Positions 10,753-21,014 of a stretch of DNA of 64,000 nucleotides are shown here, piece by piece. A program made the translations under genes and the position numbers. Positions within the stretch are counted from its first letter, which is position 1; each line of letters begins with the position of its first letter. The notes under the pieces are model-generated. The model saw only the letters and a program-made list of their open reading frames with translations. It did no database searches and was not told the DNA's origin. Origin of the DNA: Anthracocystis setariae (Eukaryota; Basidiomycota; Ustilaginomycetes; Ustilaginales; Ustilaginaceae); the NCBI GenBank assembly GCA_928724745.1, contig CAKMXJ010000003.1:1674001-1738000 (forward strand), in the 5' to 3' direction.

Positions 10753-12648
10753 TTAGAAGAACGATCTACCAAACGCGCCCGACTCTGAATTGCTCGGCTT
10801 GGGACTAACCTCCAAAACCGAGTAGTGGATCAGATTCAACGCCTTGACCGCCAACTTCTCATGCAGCACACAGCTGATGTTGATCTCACTAGCACCTTGA
10901 CTGATCATCTCGATGTTGACGTTGCCCTCAGCCAACACGCTAAACATCCTACCTGCTACACCGACCATGTTCCTCATGTGTCTGCCGACCAAACTCAGAA
11001 TCGCCATGTCCTTGAGGATCGACACAGTACCCACCTTTTGCAGGTCGATCTTGACCTTTTCCAACGTTCGTGGACGAAGTGCAGCAGGGATCGCCATGGA
11101 AACATGCACCTCGGACGTGGAGATCAAGTCGACCACCACACCGTACTTATCCAGCGTGCCGAAGATCTTGGCAAAGAAGCCGTGCGAGACCGTCTTGCGA
11201 TTGGAATGAACGTTAAGCACCAACACGTTGTCCTTGATGGTGACCGCAGTGGGAAGCTTCCTCTCGCCCATGACGGGCACCTTGGCGTTGGTCTTGGACG
11301 AGCTACCCCAAGCTGAGAAATGCGATTTGCTCCGAGTGGGTGTCAAAGGCGGACGAGGCTGGTCGACGTGGCCGTCAACGAGCTTATCCTCGCTCGAGTC
11401 GTGACCGTCGGGCACATCGGGGAAGATGACGGTGCCCATACCGGTGGGGTTCTCGACGTTCTTGATGCGGATCGGGATGGATTTCTTGATAGCTTGCTCC
11501 ATGGTGAAAGGGTGAATGACCTCGGAGCCGTAGTAGGTGAGCTCGGCCGCTTCTTCGGGAGTGATAGCCGGGATGAGGCGTGCAGTGGGCACCTTGCGAG
11601 GGTCGGCAGTGAAAACGCCATCCACCTCCTTCCAGATTTGCAACTCTTTGGCTCCCACGCCAACGGCACAGAGCGCAGCACACAGATCAGTGTAGCCTCG
11701 ACCGATCTGGGAGAGAAGCGATCCGGGAACGTTTCCAAAGTAGCCTGTAACAACAGGAACACCGGTGCATGCCTTGAGTCGCTCACCGAGAGCTTGACTG
11801 AGTTGATCGTAAAACGCTTGGTCGAGGGTGAACTCACCTCCGGCGTCCTGAACTGCGTGAGCTGAAAAGGAGGGGTCTACGATGCTCTCGAGCGTGACGA
11901 GTTCGGCTTGGACACCAGCATCGCGCAACGCGCCGACTGCGATGCGACAAGAGAGCCTCTCACCGACACCGATGATGATGTCCTTGGACTTGGGCGAGAT
12001 CTCCTCGATGATCTTGGCGGCGAGGAGGAAGTCTCGCAATCGGTCGCAATCTTCTACAATGTCGCGCTCGATCTGATCGAGAAGCGCCTTGTCGTTTGTG
12101 ATTGCTTTGCGAGCGGATGCGAGATGGTCGGAGAGGATGCGATCGACGGTAGCATTGAAGCCGACGGACGACTCGGGGTCCGAATCGGAACCAGGATCGT
12201 GGTGCTCAGCAGTGTTGGTGCTGCCGTTGAGCTTGAGCTGCTCGAGTTTGTCGTCGAGCTTGTCGGAGCTGAGCGGCTCGATGCGACCGACAGGAGTGCC
12301 TCGGGTGCTGTGTTTGCGAGAGAAAGCTGAAGCAGGACGATGCACGGGGGTTTGAGCACCGTTTGCGAGCGAAGCGACCGAGTTGGAGAGGGATGCAGCA
12401 GGTGTGTGTGCTTCTTCGAGAGCTTCACCCGCAGCTTGAAGCAAGAGATTGGTGGTTCCGAGGGCTTTTGTTTGGCCCGAACGAGCCGAGCAGACGATCG
12501 CGACTTTGTTGCCAGCGAGGTAAGAAGGAACGATGTGTTGCGCAATGGTGTCGAGGAACTTGCCGACCGATGTACCGCCGTACTTTTGAATGATCCATTC
12601 GGCGTTTGGATCGTCAGGAGGGCCTCTGAGATGGGTGGTGGGAGGCAT
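10753..12648 (-). CDS. HOM3: aspartokinase
   Basis: A 631-residue single-exon protein. The N-terminal kinase signature KYGGTSVGKF is near residues 24-33, followed by VAIVCSARSG. Later come GVGERLSCRIAVGAL, the TGYFGNVPG and GRGYTDLCAAL segments that build the aspartate and ATP site, and the regulatory C-terminus with two ACT modules (VLNVHSNRKTVSHGFF and MVGVAGRMFSVLAEG). It phosphorylates L-aspartate, the first step towards threonine, methionine and isoleucine; fungal enzymes are threonine-inhibited through the ACT domains. A Ser-rich insertion of about 90 residues (roughly 85-175) separates the first kinase motif from the rest, typical of smut orthologues. Confidence 0.95.
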   Translation of the reverse strand: MPPTTHLRGPPDDPNAEWIIQKYGGTSVGKFLDTIAQHIVPSYLAGNKVAIVCSARSGQTKALGTTNLLLQAAGEALEEAHTPAASLSNSVASLANGAQTPVHRPASAFSRKHSTRGTPVGRIEPLSSDKLDDKLEQLKLNGSTNTAEHHDPGSDSDPESSVGFNATVDRILSDHLASARKAITNDKALLDQIERDIVEDCDRLRDFLLAAKIIEEISPKSKDIIIGVGERLSCRIAVGALRDAGVQAELVTLESIVDPSFSAHAVQDAGGEFTLDQAFYDQLSQALGERLKACTGVPVVTGYFGNVPGSLLSQIGRGYTDLCAALCAVGVGAKELQIWKEVDGVFTADPRKVPTARLIPAITPEEAAELTYYGSEVIHPFTMEQAIKKSIPIRIKNVENPTGMGTVIFPDVPDGHDSSEDKLVDGHVDQPRPPLTPTRSKSHFSAWGSSSKTNAKVPVMGERKLPTAVTIKDNVLVLNVHSNRKTVSHGFFAKIFGTLDKYGVVVDLISTSEVHVSMAIPAALRPRTLEKVKIDLQKVGTVSILKDMAILSLVGRHMRNMVGVAGRMFSVLAEGNVNIEMISQGASEINISCVLHEKLAVKALNLIHYSVLEVSPKPSNSESGAFGRSFF

Positions 12649-15600
12649 TTGTGCTAATGAAGGTGTGCTATGCTAGCAAAAGGATGCGATAAATGGTGAG
12701 AGACGGGAAGGAGGACGAAGCCGAAGCGGAACTTGGTGGATTGCAAGACCGAGGTTGAGCGGCCAATAATATGTATGTAAGCGAAACAAGACGTGACTCG
12801 TAGCAGCTGCATGCAAAAAGACGCCATTTTTATTACATTTGCAATCTCACAGATCAAACACAAATAATCAGACCAATCAAAAAAGCCATCATCATCAGCG
12901 CTCACACAGAACACGCCTGCCAATCATTCTCCGTGTTTCCCCCCTTCACTTTTGATCAGCTTTCGAGCAAGCATCAAACTGTCTCATACCATGAGCGAGA
13001 GCTTAACGTTCCGTACAACAACTTTCAACACAATCTTTCCTGCAAGCAAGCTCTCTGACCAGATCAATTGCCTGATCGGCGGTGGGCGGTTGGCGCGCGT
13101 GCCAAATCTCTCCGCGGGCCAAGACCAGCCTTGGCGGATCCGATGGATCATGCGACTGATACCCGATTCATCCTGCTCGACCTAACAGTAAAAGAACAAA
13201 TCCGCTTTCAGAAGAACCTCCCAGAAATCGTAATCTTTTATCGCCGCAAACCGGAACGCACAGCGCCTCGGCTGAAAACCATAGCCGCCATCTTATCTCT
13301 CTAGTTCCTGACGCGAGTCTTGGTCGGCGCCGTACCTTACAGTACAAGCACTTGCTGTGCCGTGCGGGGCCCTCGCACGTTGTCATGTGAAATCACAAGG
13401 AGTAGAAGTGTTCCCCCCCTTTGATCCCAAGCTTAGCCTTGATGTGGCATACTGGATCTTGAAGCTTGCTTCTCCTCCTCCACACAGACCCGGTCCGCTC
13501 GGGACCGGTGGCGTCGCCGAGCTGATCACGTTTTCATCCAGCGACGCGCCGCTTGCTCAGCTTGCCAATGTCGATATCAGGCACAGGACCCCCGGGAGCA
13601 CACGCTCGTAGTATCCATAAGTCTGTTGAGAATATCCGAAGCCAGCGCTGGCTTTAGACACCGCCATGGCTCCCCTCCTCGATGGCTGGCTGGCTGGCTG
13701 GAAACTAGCATCGGATCACATTCGGCTTTCGATCGGTCAGGCCGCTAATGCGTGGAGAGCGGAAGTCCGTGTCCATAACTCGCCGTCGCCAAGCTCGGAT
13801 AACCAAAAAAAAAATAAAAAAAAAATAAAAATAAAATTGAATAGAATTTCCCATGGCAAGTTCAAAAGCAAAGTGACAGCAACGTGCTGGCTTACTCGCT
13901 ACTCGCTTGCGGCTTTCGGTGACTGCAGCCGGAGCCCCAAGTCACGCCTTAAAATTTGCGGTGAACTAGAACGCACTACAGTTCCGTGCTGCTGAAAATT
14001 TGAATCCAACCCTTCATCAAGTTCGACCGGATACAGGAGTGATGGTAGATGCCGGTTTCTTTTCAGAACGCCGAGCCTGATCGCTTTGGACAACCGCAAC
14101 GACAAATCCACAAAACAGAGCGACACTTTCATTTGCAACCTCTTCAAAGCGCCGGCCAGGCAAGCTTAGCGGTGATCCCTTTTGTGCGTCATCCAAGCCT
14201 TGAATAGACCTTGCCTGCCGCTTGCGATTGGGGTACTGAATCCAAGACGGCAGCGCATGACGCAAGAGCGATGCCTGGACAAGTGATGGCTGTATGTGCG
14301 GTGTCTTGAGAGACATTCTAGAAGGGTTGCTACGTTTCTTTCTTCGATAGCCCAACCCCGATGAGAGAGACAGGGAGAAAGAAGATAGTCGGATTTGAAC
14401 ATGATAGGAGCAGATGGTGAGATCCTGCTGGCAAATCTAGACGAGACGGCGATCTTCACGTCAAAGCGCTTTGGACGCGTCAACTCGTCCGCTTGCATCG
14501 GTGGGCTCGCCCCTTACTGAAGGTTTGGTCACAAAAAAAAAGAAGAGAAAAAAAAAAGAAAAAGAAAAAAAGGGAAAATCAAGCGCTTACCCTTTTTCCA
14601 GCATGGTAATCTCGGCGAGATCGAGCTTACTTTGTTTTGCTTTGTCTCGTTGCTGTTCTCGTCGATGTGTTTCTGATGCATTTGCTCATTGCCAACAGAT
14701 CAATTGTACCATTCTATTGTGCCGTATCGTAGCACCTCGAATGCTGTGTTTGTGATTCCGACAACTCACAGGCGCGATTCGATCGAGCTACCACAAGAAC
14801 CCCAGGGTTTTAAAAATTATATAGTGTAGTAGTCGTAGTGTAAGACAGGAGCAACCGAAAAAAAAAGTTTCAAGCGAGGTTGACCCTGCCAGTGATACCG
14901 ACACCGAAATAGGAACCACGTAACGCGTATGCGCATAGCTCACGGCACCCGTTCTGCAGCGGCAGGCAAACAAATCCTCGCACTGCCACGCCGCCAATCA
15001 GTTTGGTCCGGCCGTTGTGTAATGCGATGCTGCTTTGCTGTTTTGCTGTAGCCAGAAGTGGGGTCTCTGCAGGAAGCGAACCATAGATGAGGACATCATC
15101 ATCGACGCAAACTGCTGGCGGAGGCTTCACACGCTCACCGCATGGGAAGATCAATATGCATCCACAAGCCACACCTCGGCGCGCAGTGTCATGCTGGACT
15201 ACAGTATACTACTGTACTTTCCAGCATGGCTGAAATTTTTATTTTTAGGGCCTCATCACTGCAAGCAAGTCATTTGACCACCACAGCCTCACGGGACGAC
15301 GCTCCCTTTGTTATACAACATTGTCGCGCCCGGATCTGCTAGCTGGCGCTGATCGACAGCCAAGACAACAATGGCTGGATTGTGACCGATCATTGCTGTC
15401 CATCATTCGTCGCTTGCCGCGCAACATGGGACAAGGAAGACTGGGACAAAGTCGCGGCGAAATAACTCAAAAGCCGTGTCATGCCAAATGCACACCCCAC
15501 CGCGCCCACCATGCAGAGCGGGAAGCGTTGGGCACGGTACAGTACAGTACAGTACAGTACAGTACAGTACAGCACTGGACTCCGAGGTTCAAGCACACCA

Positions 15601-16053
15601 ACATGCCGACCTCGATAATCGCCGCTCGTACTGCACCAACCCTGACGTTGCCACCTTCAAACAGTTGATTTGCCTAGAGTGTTTTGCTCCTGTTACTCTT
15701 TCACCATCGGACCGCTCCGAAAATTGTGGGAGCTATGTATTTAATAATAGATATAATAACACTTTTTGGGATTTTGATTTCATGCTCCAGGTCGCGCCCC
15801 TTTGCAGCCACTGTACTGTGATGTGCTGTGATGTGATGTGCTGTGCTGTGCTGTACATTCCCTAGTCTGACTCGTTGCTTGGTCGGGTCGACGCTTACCG
15901 TACCGCACGCTCAAAAGAGGTTTATCATTTTCGCGTTTGCTGAGCGTTTGCTACACAACAGAAATTCGCCGTCTTGATTGACCAACAAAGCCGAGTCTTG
16001 GGATGGGCTGAAATTTGAGATTTGGGAATGCGAGCGATGGCCTGCACGCTCAA
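12649..16053. other. long gene-poor region left of the Harbinger element
   Basis: About 3.4 kb with no supportable gene. It contains A-rich runs (13804-13838, 14530-14575) and a pentanucleotide array of AGTAC units at 15536-15573. A degenerate (TGTGATG/TGTGC)n tract lies at 15813-15855. The first few hundred bases should hold the aspartokinase promoter. Confidence 0.6.
15536..15573. repeat. (AGTAC)n pentanucleotide microsatellite
   Basis: At least six perfect AGTAC units follow a GTAC start. The same GTACAGTAC word recurs singly or in short runs elsewhere between genes, near 20141, 20281, 20391, 47576, 56170 and 57592. Confidence 0.95.
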
Positions 16054-16055
16054 TA

Positions 16056-16067
16056 GGGAGCTTTTGG
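16056..16067 (+). repeat. left terminal inverted repeat of the Harbinger element
   Basis: GGGAGCTTTTGG, an exact inverted match to 20094-20105, preceded by TA on the outside. Confidence 0.85.
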
Positions 16068-16333
16068 TACGCCAGAAAAGCGCTTTTTTGTGAGTCAAAT
16101 TTCTCTAAAGTCACATTTTTGACTTTTTGACTTTGACTCTTGAGACGGGCGTGAGTCAAATCAGGCCAAATTTGACTCACAAAACTTAGGTCCAAAAAGC
16201 TATATTGTTAAGCGTACACCAATGCGTAGGGCTGTGAAGCCAAGCTGTACGCAACTCAATCGCAACTCAATTGGCCTGAGCGGTGTTGTCTTCCTTGCTG
16301 CTGCTACCATCACCGGCAAGATTGATATTCACA

Positions 16334-17401
16334 ATGGACCTCCCTCAGACACTTCTTCTACAGCTCTCGGTGCTTGCATCTGCAATAGCAGCTACATATC
16401 ACCTTGTGTATGAAGTCCGTGCCACCAGTGCCCTCCTTGTTCCCCGATGCCACTACATGGACTTAGTAGGAATGTCGGACGAACATTTCAAAGACAACTT
16501 TGGTTTCAACCACAGCGAGTTTGAACAGATCCACACAGCTGTCCAACTTCCTCCTCTCATACACAGTGACATTCAAGACACTGAAGACAGCCGCACAGCC
16601 CTACTGATGCTTATTGGTTACTTGCGGGGCAGGTCACTTTGTGGCCTAGAGTCCCAGTATGGCTGGTCTGCATCCCGCACTAGTAGGATACGGTCTGAAG
16701 TTGTGGAGCAGCTTCTCAACAAATGGGGCCATCTACTTGATGTACGTCAATGTGGGAACACAGTACTTTCAAAGCAGAAACTCCAGCAATATGCTCAACA
16801 GATTCAGCAGAAATGCGGTGTTGATCTGATATGGGGCTTTGTTGATGGCACACTACGTCCAGTTGCCAGGCCCACCAGAGGTCAAGAAGCGGTATACAAT
16901 GGCTGGAAACACTTTCATGCGCTCAAGTACCAGATCATCAGTACACCTGACGGATTGATCTTTGCTCAAGGACCCTGGGATGGGAGCGAGAATGACTGGT
17001 CGGTGTGGAACAAGTCCAAAGTAAAAGACTGGTTGGTAACTGCATCGTACCAGGAAAATGGCAAGAAGCTGTACCTGTTTGGAGACAAGGGTTATAATCT
17101 CGAAGAGCATCTCATCATACCTTACAAAGGCAACCATATGACACCAGCACAAACTCGGTTCAATGTCATCATGAGCAAGTATCGTATTACGGTGGAATGG
17201 GCCATTGGTTCAATTGGAACACTTTTCCCTCGACTCAACAATAAGCAGCAGCAGAAGTTCCTGCTCACCCCAGTTGCAAGTGACTTCCTGGTTGCGGTCC
17301 TTCTTCGGAATGCACTGTCATGTGTATCCGGCAATATAACTTCGCAGTACTTTGGCCTGGACCCACCATCCCTAGAGGAGTACTTTACAGAGAAGGACTA
17401 G
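16334..17401 (+). CDS. Harbinger transposase-derived nuclease (DDE_Tnp_4, HARBI1-like)
   Basis: A 355-residue open frame from the first in-frame ATG (16334); upstream in-frame codons lack an ATG. The catalytic triad of the DDE_Tnp_4 superfamily is visible: first Asp in WGFVDGTLRPV, second Asp in LFGDKGYN, and Glu in RITVEWAIGSI. The length is usual for HARBI1-like nucleases. In this family the nuclease acts with a separate Myb-like protein that brings it to the transposon ends. That partner lies on the opposite strand and its 3' end overlaps this gene by 17 bp. The frame is intact with all three catalytic residues, so the nuclease is plausibly active. Confidence 0.9.
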   Translation: MDLPQTLLLQLSVLASAIAATYHLVYEVRATSALLVPRCHYMDLVGMSDEHFKDNFGFNHSEFEQIHTAVQLPPLIHSDIQDTEDSRTALLMLIGYLRGRSLCGLESQYGWSASRTSRIRSEVVEQLLNKWGHLLDVRQCGNTVLSKQKLQQYAQQIQQKCGVDLIWGFVDGTLRPVARPTRGQEAVYNGWKHFHALKYQIISTPDGLIFAQGPWDGSENDWSVWNKSKVKDWLVTASYQENGKKLYLFGDKGYNLEEHLIIPYKGNHMTPAQTRFNVIMSKYRITVEWAIGSIGTLFPRLNNKQQQKFLLTPVASDFLVAVLLRNALSCVSGNITSQYFGLDPPSLEEYFTEKD

Positions 17402-18464
17402 AACTTTGCTGCATCAGCAGTTGTAATACAGTATCCATCTTTCTGTTGATCCCCGTCATATCTGACTGCATTTGACTGACCTGATCCTTAAGGCGAACCA
17501 CCTCTGAACCAAGTTGACCGGTGGAGCTTGTAGACTGGTGTTGACTGAGGGAAATCGCTTCAGCTTGCATCTCAGCAAGACGGTCAAGGCATTTAACCAA
17601 TGATTCTCCAATCTGCGTCTTTGGTGTTTTTGGTGTTTTCCGTTTCTTCTGTGCTGGGCTGGATTGATGGGAATGGTATGGTTGGAAATCATCGTCATCT
17701 TCCACAGATGATTGCATGGCTTGACTCTCTGATGGCCCAGCCTCAGGAAGTGTACAAGGAAGAGAGTTGATGGGAAGACTGGGAAGGTTGCGGTGGCGCA
17801 ACCGCTGCAGTGCAAGAGTTTGTCCAGTCTGACCCGCTTGCCTTGCTTGAGATACTGCTTGTTTCCGCTTCTGCTTCTGGATGCGTTCCATCTGACTTGC
17901 AAGAGAGGCTGGTGTCTCGGGCTTCAGGAAAGAAAGCTTCATTGGAGATTTGTTGTATAGATCCACTAGATTGTGGAGTGTGGCATAGACTTCCTCCACG
18001 TCAAAGTTTGCTCCTGTTGCTTTCAAGCTGCGGGCATTCTTTTCTCGGACTTCTTTTACCAGTTTCCTCCACTGGGCCTCATAGGCCCCATCTTTCCGGA
18101 CCTCTCTTTTGTGTAGTAAGAGAGCATCGTTGGTCTCCTTGACTGCTTCCTCCCAGACTGCCAATGCTTCTTCGCTTGTATGTGCAATCCAAGGATTGTG
18201 ATTGTCCAGAGCCAGAATGAAGCATACACGATCTAGTGCTGACCAATTGAGGCCCCTTCGATTCCCTGTTGCTGGTGTCGAGTTTTTGCCCTTTGTTGGG
18301 GCTCTGCCAGTCTGCAGGGAGGACGCTGCAGTATTGAGACTCTGCTGATAGCTTTGGAGTTCTGGCAATTGGCTGTCCCGCTCCAATTCAAGGATGCTGT
18401 CATCTCCATCTGAGCAGAGGAGCTCATTTGCATTTGGTGGGGAGGATGGAATGTGTCCAGACAT
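17385..18464 (-). CDS. Harbinger partner protein, Myb/SANT-like DNA-binding
   Basis: A 359-residue intact frame inside the transposon, convergent with the nuclease gene and overlapping it by 17 bp at the 3' ends. Residues 70-170 hold a helical, Trp-containing region (LNWSALDRVCFIL, AVWEEAV, QWRKLVKEV) that resembles the trihelix/Myb-SANT domain of Harbinger accessory proteins. A basic patch follows (QKQKRKQAVSQ), then an acidic and nuclear-signal-like region (DDDDFQ, KKRKTPKTPK) and a C-terminal heptad-like helix. Known role of the class: nuclear import of the nuclease and recognition of transposon ends. The assignment rests mainly on position and architecture, because the domain is divergent. 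Confidence 0.7.
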   Translation of the reverse strand: MSGHIPSSPPNANELLCSDGDDSILELERDSQLPELQSYQQSLNTAASSLQTGRAPTKGKNSTPATGNRRGLNWSALDRVCFILALDNHNPWIAHTSEEALAVWEEAVKETNDALLLHKREVRKDGAYEAQWRKLVKEVREKNARSLKATGANFDVEEVYATLHNLVDLYNKSPMKLSFLKPETPASLASQMERIQKQKRKQAVSQARQAGQTGQTLALQRLRHRNLPSLPINSLPCTLPEAGPSESQAMQSSVEDDDDFQPYHSHQSSPAQKKRKTPKTPKTQIGESLVKCLDRLAEMQAEAISLSQHQSTSSTGQLGSEVVRLKDQVSQMQSDMTGINRKMDTVLQLLMQQSSSPSL

Positions 18465-18769
18465 TCTGAATCAATGTTGACGGCAGGAAGTTGCCAGAAT
18501 GTTCTCACAGAATGCAGAGATGATGGTGTACAGGTGTGAAGACAAAAATGCACAAATGCAGCCCGTAGTTGTCTCTTCAATTCAATTTTGCCATCGGCAT
18601 GCCCTTGCAGAAATTTTTGGTATGGACCCGCACATTTTCCCCCAAGCTCCATGCCATCAAAATTGTATGTGTCTGAGCTGAAAGAGCATGTACAGAAAGG
18701 GACAGAGCAGCTGAACATGATGGTACCTTTAGATTCTCTGTAGCATCACTGGTCGCTGCGCAATAGCAG

Positions 18770-18830
18770 CTCAAAGGCGACGTGAGTTTATCTCCTGAAA
18801 ATCTTGAGATAAACTCACGTCGCCTTTGAG
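18770..18830. repeat. perfect 25-bp hairpin inside the Harbinger element
   Basis: Left arm 18770-18794 and right arm 18806-18830 are exact reverse complements (CTCAAAGGCGACGTGAG... and its mirror) around an 11-nt loop. It sits between the dioxygenase remnant and the Myb-like gene, about 305 bp upstream of the latter's ATG. It could be a terminator, a protein-binding palindrome or a transposition enhancer; nothing in the sequence decides. Confidence 0.9.
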
Positions 18831-18998
18831 AGCATGTATCTCCTCACACAGTGCTCCTAGCAGCTTGCAACTGACATTTCTATGTTCCTCGGTTGATTCT
18901 CTACGCAATAGACTGCTTCAATAGTGTATACTTGATGTCAAATCATATCAAGACTGGCTGTCAAAGATTGCTTGTATTGCATGAGTATGTACATTCAA

Positions 18999-19939
18999 TT
19001 ATTTGTTTGCACCTCTAACTCGTCTCTCCTCTGTCTTGCTTCCCAGTACCATGTCAAGAAGCTCCTTACCAAGCTGAGAAGCGCCCTTCTCCTCATATAT
19101 AGCCTGTCTATAGAAAGCACTGAAAGCCCACCTTCCTCCAGGGCAGTCATCTAAGGCCTCGGTGCTGTGGGTGGATTGGTGTTGAAGATAGCAATGTCCA
19201 GGTGATCAAGTTGCACCTTGATGTTGTACTCGTGCAAGACCAAAAGACAAGGAGCTCCAAAGTTGAAAAGGAAAGAGGGAGGATGATCAAGCTTGTCAAC
19301 ATGCGCAACACCAGTGAAGCTGTCAAAGAAAGTGACTGTTGTCCACCAAGGGCTGAGTAAGTCGGCTTGCCTGTCAAATGACTTCCTGATAAAGTTGTTG
19401 GGCTTCTTTCTGGAAAGCATGTCCTTCTTCCATTCGTCTGGTAGGAGTGTCTTGAGAGGGAGAAGATGCTTCTGACTGTGTTCCTTGGCCCACTCAAGCA
19501 GGGCAGTGGCAATCTTCCTGTGTTTGCCCTTGTTGTCGGCTGTGAAACCAAGATAACTGTATCCAACACTGTGACTGATGCCAAGCTCGAAGTTTCCCCT
19601 AGTTTCCCTGCCTGGAATAGCTGTCTTGAGCTCCTGAAAGCGATCATAACCCTTCTTTGCTGATTTCTGAGCCTGTGCATGCTTGTGGTCCGAAGGAGGA
19701 GAGATTCTCATGAAGATTGGATCATCTGTGACCCTGTCTCTGAGCAGTAGGTTCGTTTTCAGATTGTCCTGAGCCTGTCCTAGCGTGGAGGATGCATCCT
19801 GAGAGGCCTGGGGTGCCTGTGAAGCGAGTTTGGAAACATGGATGACCTTAACTTGCTTCTGAGGTCCGGAAATGCGTTTTCAATGTTCTCGTTCGCTTGC
19901 CTGCTGTGCCAGCATCTGTTTTTTGGTCCTTTTGCCCAT
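18999..19939 (-). pseudogene. decayed TET/JBP-like 2OG-Fe(II) dioxygenase carried by the transposon
   Basis: A minus-strand frame runs from the ATG at 19939 to the stop at 18999, with two breaks. A single in-frame TGA at 19880-19882 follows codon 19, with coding-like sequence on both sides; CGA-to-TGA is the simplest origin. A one-base frameshift lies near 19168-19175. Reading across it restores the iron- and 2-oxoglutarate-binding pattern of the double-stranded beta-helix: HxD in GVAHVDKLDH, the distal His in HSTEALDD, and an Arg about 12 residues later in GRWAFSAFYR. The intact middle part is 186 codons (19151-19711). Fungal TET/JBP-like proteins oxidise 5-methylcytosine or thymine and are known from other transposon classes. 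The family call is from motif spacing only. Confidence 0.6.
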
Positions 19940-20093
19940 GTTTGGATGAAAATTGAAAAAGCTGTGGTGGTTGTAAAGCAAGAATGACGCGAAGCAAAAA
20001 AGCGGTTTTTCACTTTTTAGCACCAAAACCTCAAAAGTGGTCTTCGGGGCAAGAGCTAAATTTGACTTTTGGAATTTCGCTCAGACACGTCGT

Positions 20094-20105
20094 CCAAAAG
20101 CTCCC
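20094..20105 (-). repeat. right terminal inverted repeat of the Harbinger element
   Basis: CCAAAAGCTCCC, the exact reverse complement of 16056-16067, followed outside by TAATATATATTA. Confidence 0.85.
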
Positions 20106-21014
20106 TAATATATATTATTATAATCTGAGCAAGCAATGCAGTACAGTACTGCGAGATACTGAAGCGTGAGTCGAGTCGATTCGGCACACGTTTCTAACTG
20201 TAGATATGCATCCAGCCAACCAACTCAGCCGTGTCACACACACACCTCTCTGACTGCTCGTCACCCAAAAAGAGATCCACAGTACAGTACATTGGCCGCG
20301 GCAGCTCGAAAGGCAGGCTAAGGGTCAATCTCACTCTCTGGCTCCTGCCTTGCCTTTCTGCCGGTTGACCGTCCAGCAGCCCAGCTACTATACAGTACAG
20401 TACGCTTCCCTCAAAGCCCACTTGCTTGCAGTCAGCTAAGCTCTCAGCTCGCATCTCCCACCTCGTCCTTTAGCCTCCCTCTCCATCTCCATCTCCATCT
20501 CCATCTCCATCTCCATCTCCATCTTCGTCTCCACCTCCCCACCATCCATCTTTAACGACCCATCCACATTCTTCCCCACAACCGATCTGCTTGCTTTTAC
20601 TCTTTCCAACATCATCATCTCGTCGCTGCTTCGCCGGTAATCCGCAGTAACGCGCTTCATCTCGCTCCAGTCGCCAGTCAAGCCCATCCAAGCCCAGCTA
20701 ATTGTCTCAATCCACCAACCTCCGCTAGACTCTGCTCGCACTCTGCCTTCGACAAACCTTGCACGCATCGTCCTTCTCGCCATATACATCACACCTCACC
20801 CCTTGGCAAGCCGCCTCATCTGTCATGACTACCAGCCTTGCTTCTTCGTGAACGCGCTTTCACTCCTCATCGCTGTACCATCTGTGGTCGCTTGATCTAC
20901 TTTCCCATCACTCAGCTCCCGCATAGATCAATTTGACGCGCGCTACAACATCCTATGCCATTCTAGTCCTCCTCGAACCACACTCCACGTCCGGCCTCAG
21001 CCTCGTATCACATC
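20106..21014. other. upstream region of the Ecl1-like gene
   Basis: About 900 bp without a real gene. It holds GTACAGTAC words at 20141, 20281 and 20391, and a (TCTCCA)n hexanucleotide array at about 20478-20523. The pyrimidine-rich sequence before 21015 is typical of smut promoters and 5' UTRs. Confidence 0.6.

Larger units (their letters stand above)
16056..20105. mobile_element. PIF/Harbinger-type DNA transposon with three genes
   Basis: A 4,050 bp element bounded by perfect 12-bp terminal inverted repeats GGGAGCTTTTGG (16056-16067) and CCAAAAGCTCCC (20094-20105); including flanking bases the match is TAGGGAGC... on both sides. Family elements duplicate a 3-bp TWA target; here the flanks are ATA on the left and TAA on the right, so only TA is clearly shared. 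Inside are an intact DDE_Tnp_4-type nuclease, an intact convergent Myb/SANT-like protein gene, and a broken third gene resembling a 2OG-Fe(II) dioxygenase. The first two match the known two-protein organisation of Harbinger. The subterminal left end carries several TGAGTCAAA motifs. Both transposition genes are open, so the copy may still be mobile. Confidence 0.85.

Noticed and set aside
19880..19882. Selenocysteine or read-through interpretation of the TGA in the dioxygenase gene
   Set aside because: Fungi of this group lack the selenocysteine system, and a second break (frameshift) in the same gene points to decay.
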